From an uncultured Bacteroidota bacterium (GTDB lineage Bacteria; Bacteroidota; Bacteroidia; Chitinophagales; Chitinophagaceae), in NCBI GenBank assembly GCA_903858475.1, contig CAIOIZ010000027.1:1-40528 (forward strand): 40,528 bases of DNA, given 5' to 3'. Shown piece by piece: positions 17,749-26,466 of the stretch (position 1 is its first letter; the number at the start of each line of letters is the position of its first letter). The notes under the pieces are model-generated. The model searched no databases. It saw nothing but the letters and a program-made list of their open reading frames with translations, and had not been told where the DNA came from. A program made the position numbers and the translations under genes.

Positions 17749-18726
17749 TTAAAGAATTGGGAATTTCAACGTATAATTTCTTGAATTCAACAAATAAGTT
17801 GAACGAGGATATTGACTCACATTAATAAAGTGGGTACCTATATTTAAAGTAGATGACCACAACAGTTTGCCATCCAATGTATAAATATTAAATATGCCAG
17901 CTTCGTTAACTTGTACAGATAGTACGCCGTTTTTCACAGGATTATTTATGATAGTAAACAGGGTATTTTCTTCTGTAAATTTCAACATGCGAACTGGGCT
18001 ATAAGCTATTTTTTCATTTAGGTCAGTTTGAATAAGTCTATAGAAATTAGACCCTTTTAGGGGGTTGGTATGTAAATAAGAATAGGTCTTTTCTACAGCA
18101 CTATTACCTGCTGCTGGAATGGTTGTTAAATTCGTCCAAATAATCCCATTATAGCTGGTTTGAACAATGAAATTTTTGGAATTTTGCTCTTGAGCCGTTT
18201 TCCATTGCAATTGAGAAGATTTGTTTTGCCTAATAGCAGTAAAATCTAATAAAGTAACAGGTAATGGCGTCTGCTGAGAAGCCAATGTGAGCTCATTGAG
18301 TGCATAAGCACTAATTGAATTAGTCAAGATAAAATTATTGGTAGCATCTCGAGTAGTTGCAGAAAAAGCGGACCAATTAGTACCATTGTGGGCATTTAAA
18401 GTAAGCACATTTTCAGCGAGCCCATTCAATTCAGCTCCGTCTAAATAGTTCATCTGTATACTTCCACTAAAAGCATTAGTTGTGTTAGTAAATTGATATA
18501 CTCTAGCTATGTAAGTACCTACTGGCGTATGAACTGCTGTAGTAGACCTTGTGAGTGAATTATTACTGATAGTAAAATCACTTGAGGGTGTAATACTTAA
18601 ATTATCGGCGGAAAATGTAGTGCCCGCTTTAATCGTAACATCTGTACCACTTGCGACGGTAAATATTTGTGATTTTGAAAAACTAAAAACAAGGAGGGCT
18701 ATTGATAAAATAGTCGTTTTTTTCAT
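17749..18726 (-). CDS. Secreted protein with probable T9SS C-terminal sorting domain
   Basis: The ATG at 18726 gives a 325-residue protein with a signal peptide (MKKTTILSIALLVFSFSKSQ). The first half is rich in Ser, Thr and Asn and predicts beta strands (VASGTDVTIKAGTTFSADNL), as in many surface proteins. TPLPVTLLDFTAIRQNKSSQ is a very common linker in Bacteroidota secreted proteins, followed by an Fn3-like stretch ending GSNFYRLIQTDLNEKIAYSP. The last 70 residues match the type A sorting domain (NNPVKNGVLSV, IYTLDGKLLW, INVSQYPRSTYLL), although the usual glycine before TY is Ser. It probably leaves the cell through type IX secretion. Function is unknown. Confidence 0.72.
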   Translation of the reverse strand: MKKTTILSIALLVFSFSKSQIFTVASGTDVTIKAGTTFSADNLSITPSSDFTISNNSLTRSTTAVHTPVGTYIARVYQFTNTTNAFSGSIQMNYLDGAELNGLAENVLTLNAHNGTNWSAFSATTRDATNNFILTNSISAYALNELTLASQQTPLPVTLLDFTAIRQNKSSQLQWKTAQEQNSKNFIVQTSYNGIIWTNLTTIPAAGNSAVEKTYSYLHTNPLKGSNFYRLIQTDLNEKIAYSPVRMLKFTEENTLFTIINNPVKNGVLSVQVNEAGIFNIYTLDGKLLWSSTLNIGTHFINVSQYPRSTYLLNSRNYTLKFPIL

Positions 18727-18993
18727 GGAAAAGTAAATTTTTTGCAACTTTAGAAATATTAATTGTCAATACGATGTATTTTAAAAAAGAAAATCAAAAT
18801 ATAAGTATTTATATGTACTATCTTTTATTACATATCTATAGTATTATTTCTATATTTTTGTTCTATTACAAATTGTTCAATACTTTATTTTCAGCCATTA
18901 AGATTACTTAATCACATAACTTCGCCTATAGATAATTACTTACATATAAATTATAATGATTAAACCCATTTATTATCTTTAAAATTTGAATGA

Positions 18994-21009
18994 ATGAAGA
19001 AAATACTAGTCATAGCTTCTTTTTTAATCGGAATGGAAGCTAGTGCTCAGGAAAATGATTTTTTATCAGGTAATATTGACTTTTCAATATCTGCAGGTTC
19101 CGATTTCTTTCAATATGCCAATGGTGGCTGGATTAAACAAACACCTATACCAGAGAGTGAAAGTGGCTGGGGAATAGGAAATTTAGTACAGGAAGAAATT
19201 TACAATCGAATTTTGTTGATCAATAAAAATGCTGCTAAAACCAAATCAACAAAGGGAAGTACCACACAAAAAATTGGAGATTTTTGGAAAGCTGCCATGG
19301 ACACCCTTGCTTTAAATAAAGCTGGCATTTCGATACTGAGTAATGATTTCAAAACCATTGATGAAATCAAAACTACTCAAGCCCTTACCAATGCCGTGGC
19401 ATCTTTTCACATTGCAGGGGTAAACTGTTTTTTCAATGCCTATGTAGTACAAGATGATAAAAACAGCGAAGCAATGATATTTCGCATGGATCAAGGGGGC
19501 ATTGGATTGCCCAATAGAGAATATTATTTTAAAACAGATGATCGCACAGCTAAAGTAAGAGAAGCCTATAAAAAATACATGGTGGTTACTTTTATGCAAT
19601 TAGGCATGAAAAAAGCAGTGGCTGAACAAAAGATGAATGAAGTATTTGAATTAGAGAAAAGATTAGCTATTGCCAGTCGTAAATTAGAAGACCTTCGTGA
19701 CCCCTATAGCAATTATAATAAAATGACTTTTGATCAGTTGGCAAAACAAAGTCCAGCATTTAACTGGAAAGCCTATGCCAGTCAAGCGGGGATTAAAAAT
19801 ATAAAAGATTCATTGGTGGTGGGGCAACCCGAATTTTATACTGCCTTTAGCCAGGAAATTAAAACCACTCCCCTTTCTGTTTGGAAAAATTACATGAAGT
19901 TTAACCTGATTCGGTCCAATGCTTCTTTTTTGGATAATACCACCTACATGAATGCCTTTGAATATAGACGTTCATTAACTGGAGCTAGTAGTCCAAGGCC
20001 TAGATGGAAAAGAGTATTAGATGCAGAAGAAGGAGCAATGGGTGAGTTATTAGGCCAATTATTTGCCAAAGAATACTTTAATGAAAAAGCAAAAACCCGG
20101 TACAGCGATTTGGTAGAATCTATTCGGGCCGCTTATGTTGACAGAATAAATAACCTAACTTGGATGAGTGCAGAAACTAAAGCAAAAGCATTGTATAAGC
20201 TCAGTATGGTGGGTAAAAAAGTTGGGTATCCCGACAAATGGAAAGATTTCAGTTCTTTAAAGATAATACCTAACTCTTACTATAAAAATATGGTAGCATC
20301 CAATATTTACTGGTATCGATATAGCATAAACAAGTTGGGTAAACCTGTAAATCGCGATGAATGGGATATGACACCACAAACTTACAATGCTTATTATAAC
20401 CCAAGTAATAATGAAATTGTTTTGCCTGCCGGCATTTTTGCAGTACCTGGTATAAAAGATGAAGACCTTGATGATGCGTTTGTATATGGATATGCAGGTG
20501 CCAGCACCATCGGGCATGAAATAACACATGGTTTTGATGACCAAGGAAGACAATATGATGCCAAAGGGAATTTAACAGACTGGTGGACAAAAGAAGATGG
20601 AGAAGAATATATTAAACGAGCTAAATTAATTGTTCAACAATTCAATGAATACATTCCAGTTGACACTTTACATATTAACGGAGAAGCGACACAAGGTGAA
20701 AATATAGCTGACTTGGGTGGTTTATTGTTGGGTTTGGATGCATTCAAAAAAACCAATCAATACAAAGAAGGAAAACTGATTGGTGGTTTAACTCCTGAAC
20801 AAAGATATTTCTTAGGATATGCTTACGGATGGATGTATCAAATTAAAAAAGAAAAATTGGCCAATCAGGTAATGACAGATGTACATGCCCCAGCAAAAGA
20901 ACGTGTAAATGGTCCAATGGTAAATATTCCCGAATTTTACGAAGCATTTGGCATTAAACAATCGGATAAAATTTATAGAGAAACAAATAAGCGAGTAAAT
21001 ATTTGGTAA
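18994..21009 (+). CDS. M13 family zinc metallopeptidase (neprilysin/PepO type)
   Basis: This zinc endopeptidase trims small peptides. The 671-residue protein has a signal peptide (MKKILVIASFLIGMEASAQ), so it works in the periplasm or is a secreted enzyme. The N-terminal M13 domain is seen from FFQYANGGWIKQTPIPESES, and the catalytic domain carries HEITH (His508-Glu509, His512) and the third zinc ligand Glu569 in ENIADLGG with Asp573. NAYYNPSNNEIVLPAGI just before the zinc site is the family signature, and the length agrees with bacterial M13 enzymes. The PH/SHOCT gene follows after 24 bases. No promoter of the usual type is visible in the AT-rich 267-base gap upstream. Confidence 0.95.
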   Translation: MKKILVIASFLIGMEASAQENDFLSGNIDFSISAGSDFFQYANGGWIKQTPIPESESGWGIGNLVQEEIYNRILLINKNAAKTKSTKGSTTQKIGDFWKAAMDTLALNKAGISILSNDFKTIDEIKTTQALTNAVASFHIAGVNCFFNAYVVQDDKNSEAMIFRMDQGGIGLPNREYYFKTDDRTAKVREAYKKYMVVTFMQLGMKKAVAEQKMNEVFELEKRLAIASRKLEDLRDPYSNYNKMTFDQLAKQSPAFNWKAYASQAGIKNIKDSLVVGQPEFYTAFSQEIKTTPLSVWKNYMKFNLIRSNASFLDNTTYMNAFEYRRSLTGASSPRPRWKRVLDAEEGAMGELLGQLFAKEYFNEKAKTRYSDLVESIRAAYVDRINNLTWMSAETKAKALYKLSMVGKKVGYPDKWKDFSSLKIIPNSYYKNMVASNIYWYRYSINKLGKPVNRDEWDMTPQTYNAYYNPSNNEIVLPAGIFAVPGIKDEDLDDAFVYGYAGASTIGHEITHGFDDQGRQYDAKGNLTDWWTKEDGEEYIKRAKLIVQQFNEYIPVDTLHINGEATQGENIADLGGLLLGLDAFKKTNQYKEGKLIGGLTPEQRYFLGYAYGWMYQIKKEKLANQVMTDVHAPAKERVNGPMVNIPEFYEAFGIKQSDKIYRETNKRVNIW

Positions 21010-21033
21010 GAAATTAAAATTTAAATCAACAAT

Positions 21034-21666
21034 ATGCGCACCATTTTAAAGAAAGATGAAAAATTATTAATACTAATTCATCAACATTGGATTATTTTGG
21101 TATTGCCCATTTTTGCCTGGATACTATTAACTGCTTTATTATTATTTACTAACAAGCTAAGTAATTCTGTACAATTTTTAATTATTGTATTGGCAGCTAT
21201 CTACCCTATGCTTGAATATATAAAATGGAAATACAATCTTTGGGCAGTTACCAATATGCGGGTAATTGATGAAGAAGGTTATTTTACAAGGTATAGTAAA
21301 GAAAGCCCATTGGATAAAATTAATAATGTAGAATACAACCAACCCATATTAGGAAGAATATTTGGCTATGGTGATGTAGATATTCAAACTGCAGCAGAAA
21401 TGGGAGAAACCAAGTATTCCATGATTCACCACCCTAAATTATTGAAGGATACCATTACATTGGCACAGGAAGAATATAAAAAAAATCAAATCAGCACACA
21501 GGCTACTCAATTGGCACAGGCCATTGCAAAAACTACAGGAGCCGTCACTGCAGTTTCTCAACAAATGATTGCGGATGAATTATCTAAATTATTTGATTTA
21601 TTACAAAAGGGAGCAATTACACAAGAAGAGTATATTGCGCAGAAAGCTAAATTAATGGGTAATTAA
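21034..21666 (+). CDS. PH-domain (bPH2) membrane protein with C-terminal SHOCT domain
   Basis: This 210-residue inner-membrane protein has two adjacent membrane segments at about residues 17-36 and 42-60. A bacterial PH-like domain of the YdbS/YdbT type follows (WKYNLWAVTNMRVIDEEGYF, SPLDKINNVEYNQPILGRIF, GYGDVDIQTA). The last 32 residues form a SHOCT motif (ADELSKLFDLLQKGAITQEE YIAQK), a short helical hairpin thought to mediate oligomer or partner binding. The function of such proteins is not known; membrane stress or lipid-binding roles have been proposed for relatives. It is 24 bases behind the M13 peptidase, and its 3' end overlaps the convergent small gene at 21663 by four bases. Confidence 0.85.
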   Translation: MRTILKKDEKLLILIHQHWIILVLPIFAWILLTALLLFTNKLSNSVQFLIIVLAAIYPMLEYIKWKYNLWAVTNMRVIDEEGYFTRYSKESPLDKINNVEYNQPILGRIFGYGDVDIQTAAEMGETKYSMIHHPKLLKDTITLAQEEYKKNQISTQATQLAQAIAKTTGAVTAVSQQMIADELSKLFDLLQKGAITQEEYIAQKAKLMGN

Positions 21667-21839
21667 TTAGATGACTTTTCTTGGTTATCTGTATCAGTTG
21701 AGTGTGTAAGCAAATCCATGAGGGCTTGCTGTTTATCTTGCAGTCTTTCTCTTCTTTCATTATTTCTACGTTCTTGTCGATTGTTGAAATAAAGAAATAA
21801 ACCCATGGATATAAAAATTCCGATTCCGACTACAATCAT
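21663..21839 (-). CDS. Small single-pass membrane protein, 58 residues
   Basis: An ATG at 21839 opens a 58-codon frame, nine bases behind the stop of the dipeptide epimerase on the same strand. The peptide starts MIVVGIGIFISMGLFLYFNN, one clear membrane helix, followed by a strongly basic, helix-prone stretch RQERRNNERRERLQDKQQAL and an acidic-polar tail. This N-out or N-in bitopic layout with a charged amphipathic helix is typical of real small membrane proteins, and codon use looks natural. It overlaps the end of the PH/SHOCT gene by four bases, so the two genes converge with no spacer. Function is unknown. It may be co-translated with the epimerase. Confidence 0.62.
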   Translation of the reverse strand: MIVVGIGIFISMGLFLYFNNRQERRNNERRERLQDKQQALMDLLTHSTDTDNQEKSSN

Positions 21840-21848
21840 ATTATAGTT

Positions 21849-22868
21849 TTAAAATCTAACATTAGTTAAACCCAACCCATTAACCATTTCAGGGTATACT
21901 ATTTTTCCATAATCGAATCGAACACCATCGGCGATATCCTCAGCCAATAATAATGGCCCATCCATATCAACATAATCTAGTAAAGGTGCCAATTGTGCAA
22001 TGGCTGCAGTGCCAATACTAGTTTCATTCATGCAGCCAATCATCACTTTCATATCTAATGCCCTTGCCTGTGTTATCATGCGCTTGGCAGGGGTTATACC
22101 GCTACATTTAGTCAATTTGATGTTTATGCCATGAAAATGCTGATGGCATTTTTCTACATCCGATTCCAATACACAAGCTTCATCTGCAATCAAGGGTAGT
22201 GCTGATTGTTCATATAATATTTTCATGCCTTCCCAATTATCCTTGGCCAGTGGTTGTTCAATCAGCTCCACTCCCATTTCTTTTAATAAAGGAATTTTTT
22301 GCAATGCCTGTTCAACTGTCCATCCTGCATTGGCATCCACGCGCAATACAGCATCTGTCTTTGCACGCAATGCAGCCACCATTTCCAAATCGTTTTCAAT
22401 GCCCACTTTTACTTTATAAATTGGCCAGGGCTTTTCCTGCATTTTCAAAAGCATTTTATCAATGGTATCGATTCCAATAGTATAATCTGTTAAAGGAGCA
22501 TTATTGGTATCAAGATTCCATAATTGATGGAGTTGTTTTCTTTTCATTTTTCCATGCAAATCCCAGCCTGCCATATCCAGTGCGCAAACCAAGAAATTAT
22601 TATCAGGAAAAAGATGATGTGCGAAATGCCAAAATCGTTCAGGATCAGTAAAAATAAATTGCTCGATGAATCTTCGTTTAGATTCAAGGTCGGCTGCCAT
22701 TTTTTCTACTGGAATATTATAGTAAGCTATAGCACATGCTTCGCCATAGCCTTTTATTCCCATGAATTCCAATTCTACAATAAAAGTTGGTTGAACCGTT
22801 TTGGTGCCTTTTGAAATGGTAAATGGATGAACAAATGGCAGTTGAAATATGCTTGTTTTAATATTCAT
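21849..22868 (-). CDS. Dipeptide epimerase (enolase superfamily, L-Ala-D/L-Glu epimerase type)
   Basis: This enzyme interconverts the stereochemistry of dipeptides, typically L-Ala-D-Glu from peptidoglycan to L-Ala-L-Glu. From the ATG at 22868 it has 339 residues; the longer frame to 22895 adds nine residues that do not fit. The acid-base lysines are in YKVKVG (Lys152 and Lys154) and in NIKLTKCSG (Lys251). The metal ligands are Asp178 in RVDANAGW, Glu204 in LIEQPL and Asp229 in LIADEAC. The DMDGPLLL motif near 301-308 is the DxD element of dipeptide epimerases. The substrate could be another dipeptide. It lies between the glucanotransferase and the small membrane gene, likely in one operon. 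No signal peptide is present, so it acts in the cytoplasm on recycled wall peptides. Confidence 0.9.
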   Translation of the reverse strand: MNIKTSIFQLPFVHPFTISKGTKTVQPTFIVELEFMGIKGYGEACAIAYYNIPVEKMAADLESKRRFIEQFIFTDPERFWHFAHHLFPDNNFLVCALDMAGWDLHGKMKRKQLHQLWNLDTNNAPLTDYTIGIDTIDKMLLKMQEKPWPIYKVKVGIENDLEMVAALRAKTDAVLRVDANAGWTVEQALQKIPLLKEMGVELIEQPLAKDNWEGMKILYEQSALPLIADEACVLESDVEKCHQHFHGINIKLTKCSGITPAKRMITQARALDMKVMIGCMNETSIGTAAIAQLAPLLDYVDMDGPLLLAEDIADGVRFDYGKIVYPEMVNGLGLTNVRF

Positions 22869-22916
22869 CCAACAAAGATAAAGGGACAATAACAAATAAG
22901 ATAATACAGATTTAGC

Positions 22917-25592
22917 TTATCTACCGGAGGCATGAATCAACTGTTTTAATTCATCAGTGAATTCAGTGGTTTTCATTAGATCTTCTATAGTTAGATGCAT
23001 ACGATAGCTCCAATAATGATTTGGATCTGCTGGAATATTAATGCGTTCATCAGCGGGATTTTCTCTTCTTATTCCACCTTGTATACCCATTAAGTCCTGT
23101 AACTGAAATATACTCCACATAGCAGGTGAATACAAATGTTGTACGATAATTTCTTTATTAATCCAGGGCTCTGCATATTGAGGAGCGTCGCCAAAATGAC
23201 CTAAAATTGTATTGAAAAAACGCTGGGTTTTTTCTTTGTCCTCTTCCCACCAACCTCTAATCGTACTCATGTCATGCGTACTAGGTGTTACAACAGACAT
23301 GTAGGGCGCATCTTTTGGATGAAAGAATTCGGTGTTGGCATCTTTTGGCATGCGTTGAATTTCTAAACTTAAAATGCCTAACCCATTCATTACTTCAGGA
23401 ACACAATGCGGCACCATTCCTAAATCTTCACCACAAATGAGCATATTGGTGCTTTGTTTCAAACCAGGCAATTTATGCAATGCTTCTTTTTTCCAAAAAT
23501 CATCTTGCCGCTTAAAGAAATAATCAATGTAAAGCTCTTTTAATTGGTCCTGGCTATGTTTATCCAACTGCGCAAATGAGCTGGTGTGCTCCATACTTAT
23601 GCGAAAATGAAAGTGTTGTCCATCCTTACGGTCGTCTTCAATTAGAATAACATTGCTGATGATATCGAATAGGGCATATTTAATAGAATCAGGCAATGCA
23701 GGATTTAATTTAAAATAAGCTTCTACTTTCTGTTGTTTATCAAATTCTTCTTTCAATTCCAATCCATTGAAAAACTGCGCTCTTGCCTGAGCCGTATTTT
23801 CACGGAACAGCTGCTCTATTATTTGATCTGTGATATAAGGCCGACAATAACGATAAAGCTGAAACGAAATATGTTTTTCAAAAAACTCATTAATATGAAT
23901 TGGTATGGCAGGTACAAATCTTCCTAGCACACCTTCAACAGCATGTAGAGGAATACTCCAAATGCGAAAGAACCCAAGTATATGGTCAATCCTAAATGCA
24001 TCAAAATAATTACCTATCTGCTCAAAACGCTGCCGCCACCAGGTAAAGTTATTTTCCTGCATGGCTTTCCAATTGTATGTAGGAAAACCCCAGTTTTGCC
24101 CCTTGATAGCAAAATCATCTGGAGGAGCACCTGCTTGTTCATTCATATTGTACAAGAAAGGTTCCATCCAGGCATCTACGCTATGTCGATAGATACCAAT
24201 GGGTATATCACCTTTTAAAATAATGCCATTTTTGTGTGCGTAGGCACTGGCTTCTTTTAATTGAAGGTGTAAATGATATTGCGTAAAATAATGCACAGCA
24301 ACTTCATCAAAATGCTTTTGTGAAGGACTTACCAAACGATGTATCGCAGTTTCCTCATACTGACTATTCGACTTCCATGTATTGAATTCTGATGTTTGGT
24401 ATTTATCTCTTAAAAAACAGAAAGCGGCATATGGTACCAGCCAATGTTTGTTGGATTCGAAAAATGATAAATAAACTGGATCTGCAAGAAAACTTTGCTT
24501 TTGGGCTTCATACAATTCCTTTAAGGCACGAAACTTAAATTTCATCACCTGCTCATAATCCATCAACACTAATTCATTTAGCTGCTTTTGTTTGCGTTTA
24601 AGTGGCTTAATAATTTCAGCACAAGCCTCTCCCGCTACTTTTTCTAAATTGATAAAGAGTGGATGCAAGGCAAAAGCGGATATGGCAGCATAAGGATAGG
24701 AATCCTTGTTGGTATGGGTAGCTGTAGTATCATTCAATGGTAGGAGTTGAATCAACTTCAAACCAATTTGTTTGGCCCAGTCTGTTAATAAAGTTAAATC
24801 GGTAAATTCTCCAGTCCCAAAACTATTCTTTGTTTTCAAACTAAATACTGGAATGGCTACACCAGCACCTTTCCAGGAAGGATTGCCAAAATTCGCTAAC
24901 CCATCATGTAGTATTGTTAAATCAGATTGCTCTCCATGCCCCATCAATAAACGATTATTCCCTTCTTCAAACTTTACAAATTTCTGATTGCTTGTGTTGT
25001 AGATGCCGTATTTATAGGCAATGGGAAAGGTCTCTTTGTCCAACTTAAGCCTTATCGACCACCATTGTCCCTGATGCGTTAACAGGAAAGGCTCAATCGT
25101 GTCCCAATCACCCAAAGAAGGAACAGAGCCAGCCATACAAAGATGTTCATCGGCCTGCAGCAAGGGTGCTTTTACCCTTAATTCATGCGTATATAATTTG
25201 GGGGACTTTGATTTTAATTTGGAATGTTTATTGGGTAATAATACCTGTTGGAAAGGCTGTGTTAAAAAGAGATTGCCCACATTACCTGCGTGATTCCAGG
25301 TATCATAAATAACTATTTCAGCTTCCTTACTATTTGTGATCGTAACAAATCGGTTCTCACATCCATCAATAAATTCTTCCCCGGATGAGGCTCTTAAAAT
25401 GTAACGATAGTGTAAATCAGCTGTATTTTCTTGTGCAGGAATCTCAATAGAGGCATGCCAAAAATCTTCATTTAAGTAATGGATGGGTATCGCAGCAGTA
25501 AAATCATCGTTTCCTAAAGCCACATGATTACCACTGATAAAAATAGTTTGGCCATAGTTGGAAGCAAATCGTAAATAAAAATGCAAGATCAT
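22917..25592 (-). CDS. malQ: 4-alpha-glucanotransferase with two N-terminal CBM20 domains (DPE2-like)
   Basis: This cytoplasmic GH77 enzyme moves glucosyl or maltosyl units between alpha-1,4-glucans, as in maltose and glycogen metabolism. It has 891 residues, far longer than classic MalQ. Two starch-binding CBM20 domains come first: about 1-115 (HFYLRFASNYGQTIFISGN) and about 130-240 (MAGSVPSLGDWDTIEPF and FPIAYKYGIYN). The GH77 barrel follows, with the nucleophile Asp536 in FRIDHILGFFRIW, the acid Glu722 in CGEDLGMVP and PSTHDMSTIRGWWEED. This layout resembles plant DPE2, which acts on maltose and branched glucans, and a known bacterial subgroup. There is no signal peptide. The epimerase gene follows after 48 bases. 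Confidence 0.92.
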   Translation of the reverse strand: MILHFYLRFASNYGQTIFISGNHVALGNDDFTAAIPIHYLNEDFWHASIEIPAQENTADLHYRYILRASSGEEFIDGCENRFVTITNSKEAEIVIYDTWNHAGNVGNLFLTQPFQQVLLPNKHSKLKSKSPKLYTHELRVKAPLLQADEHLCMAGSVPSLGDWDTIEPFLLTHQGQWWSIRLKLDKETFPIAYKYGIYNTSNQKFVKFEEGNNRLLMGHGEQSDLTILHDGLANFGNPSWKGAGVAIPVFSLKTKNSFGTGEFTDLTLLTDWAKQIGLKLIQLLPLNDTTATHTNKDSYPYAAISAFALHPLFINLEKVAGEACAEIIKPLKRKQKQLNELVLMDYEQVMKFKFRALKELYEAQKQSFLADPVYLSFFESNKHWLVPYAAFCFLRDKYQTSEFNTWKSNSQYEETAIHRLVSPSQKHFDEVAVHYFTQYHLHLQLKEASAYAHKNGIILKGDIPIGIYRHSVDAWMEPFLYNMNEQAGAPPDDFAIKGQNWGFPTYNWKAMQENNFTWWRQRFEQIGNYFDAFRIDHILGFFRIWSIPLHAVEGVLGRFVPAIPIHINEFFEKHISFQLYRYCRPYITDQIIEQLFRENTAQARAQFFNGLELKEEFDKQQKVEAYFKLNPALPDSIKYALFDIISNVILIEDDRKDGQHFHFRISMEHTSSFAQLDKHSQDQLKELYIDYFFKRQDDFWKKEALHKLPGLKQSTNMLICGEDLGMVPHCVPEVMNGLGILSLEIQRMPKDANTEFFHPKDAPYMSVVTPSTHDMSTIRGWWEEDKEKTQRFFNTILGHFGDAPQYAEPWINKEIIVQHLYSPAMWSIFQLQDLMGIQGGIRRENPADERINIPADPNHYWSYRMHLTIEDLMKTTEFTDELKQLIHASGR

Positions 25593-25686
25593 CCTTTACA
25601 CAGTGTTAAATATCTATGCAATATAAGACCAAAATTTTAAAATGTAAAAAATACACATTAAAAAGTGAGGGAAACTATGCCAAAAA

Positions 25687-26148
25687 TCATTTTACCAACT
25701 TTTGACCATCCTTCCTAGTTAAGTAGAAATGTTGTCCTTTTAACACTGGTTCGGCCCTGTTTGTCACCAGTTCAATGCTATCGAGGGAGATAATTTTATA
25801 CCATTCAATCGCCTTGCCTGTAGGGCTCAAAATGCTTATAAAGCCACTATCCTGCGTACAATTCCCCTTGGTACTACCCAAAAGATCTAACTTTTTTTTC
25901 GGGGCTACTTTATGTACCGACCTTTCGTATCCCAAATCTGTCAGGGCAAGTAGTACTTCCTGCTTTTCACAGTCAGAGCAGGGCAAAATGCCAGCAAAAG
26001 CACCATTTACTTTGGCTGGGGGCCCAACAGGCTGAAGAACAATCGGCTTATCCTTTACTAAACTATCCTTTATTGGTTGCTCTGCTGTACCCCCATTGTT
26101 ACAGGCTATTAAAAACAGTAAAACCCCGAAAACTGATAAATATCTCAT
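25687..26148 (-). CDS. NlpE-like lipoprotein
   Basis: The 153-residue product starts MRYLSVFGVLLFLIAC, a lipobox with Cys16, so it is lipid-anchored, probably to the outer membrane. The mature part has the NlpE N-terminal pattern NGAFAGILPCSDCEKQEVLL, with the CxxC pair that is conserved in the copper-homeostasis and adhesion-sensing protein NlpE. A second cysteine-poor region after residue 100 shows the short beta strands IEWYKIISLDSIELV. Whether it senses surface or copper stress here is unknown; no Cpx-like system is nearby. It diverges from the small membrane gene at 26230, and the 81 bases between starts hold their promoters. Confidence 0.8.
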   Translation of the reverse strand: MRYLSVFGVLLFLIACNNGGTAEQPIKDSLVKDKPIVLQPVGPPAKVNGAFAGILPCSDCEKQEVLLALTDLGYERSVHKVAPKKKLDLLGSTKGNCTQDSGFISILSPTGKAIEWYKIISLDSIELVTNRAEPVLKGQHFYLTRKDGQKLVK

Positions 26149-26206
26149 TTGGTTGATTTAGTCCCAATATTATCCAAAAAACCGCAGTCAATAACAACTT
26201 CTCCCA

Positions 26207-26214
26207 TATATTTG
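26207..26214 (+). promoter_or_regulatory. Candidate -7 box for the 52-aa membrane gene
   Basis: TATATTTG matches TAnnTTTG exactly, 15 bases before the ATG at 26230. No -33 TTG is found at the expected distance. A short leader of about ten bases would result. Confidence 0.4.
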
Positions 26215-26229
26215 CAAAAAAATATCAGA

Positions 26230-26388
26230 ATGGAAACAACATCAAAAAAATCTTCTGCCCTTAATTGGATCCTATTTCTCGTTTCAGTTGCAGCATTCTT
26301 TTTTGTATACAAGATTGGTGGTGGTTACTGCTCTTTAGTACTTCCATTCAATGTTACTTTTTTTGCCAAAGCATTGAACTTGCTTTAA
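26230..26388 (+). CDS. Small membrane protein, 52 residues
   Basis: The ATG at 26230 gives METTSKKSSALNWILFLVSV followed by AAFFFVYKIGGGYCSLVLPF and NVTFFAKALNLL. The frame is open further left to 26149, but that segment would overlap the divergent promoter region and has no hydrophobic or conserved look, so the internal start is preferred. One membrane helix at about residues 12-29 is followed by a Gly-rich turn with Cys35 and a second, weaker hydrophobic stretch. A perfect -7 box lies upstream and a short hairpin with a T-run downstream, so this looks like a self-contained transcription unit. I do not recognise the family. Confidence 0.62.
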   Translation: METTSKKSSALNWILFLVSVAAFFFVYKIGGGYCSLVLPFNVTFFAKALNLL

Positions 26389-26444
26389 TTGCTGCAAATT
26401 TTAATTTTCTTTATTAGTGCTAGGTGTATCCCGACTTAATTCTT

Positions 26445-26466
26445 GGCTATTTATTTAGCCTTTTTT
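26445..26466 (+). terminator. Probable terminator of the 52-aa membrane gene
   Basis: GGCTA and TAGCC form a five-bp stem with a six-base loop, directly followed by TTTTTT. The T-run overlaps the last stop codon bases of the convergent GH92 gene. The stem is short, so efficiency may be low. Confidence 0.5.

Noticed and set aside
18813-18911. 32-codon hydrophobic frame on the plus strand in the gap before the M13 gene
   Set aside because: It lies in very AT-rich sequence where Ile/Leu/Tyr/Phe-rich frames arise by chance, has no promoter or ribosome signal and no charged or structured part.
22873-22880. TATCTTTG on the minus strand just before the epimerase start
   Set aside because: It is only four bases from the ATG and its nearest TTTG is 12 bases upstream; a leaderless transcript is possible but not supported.
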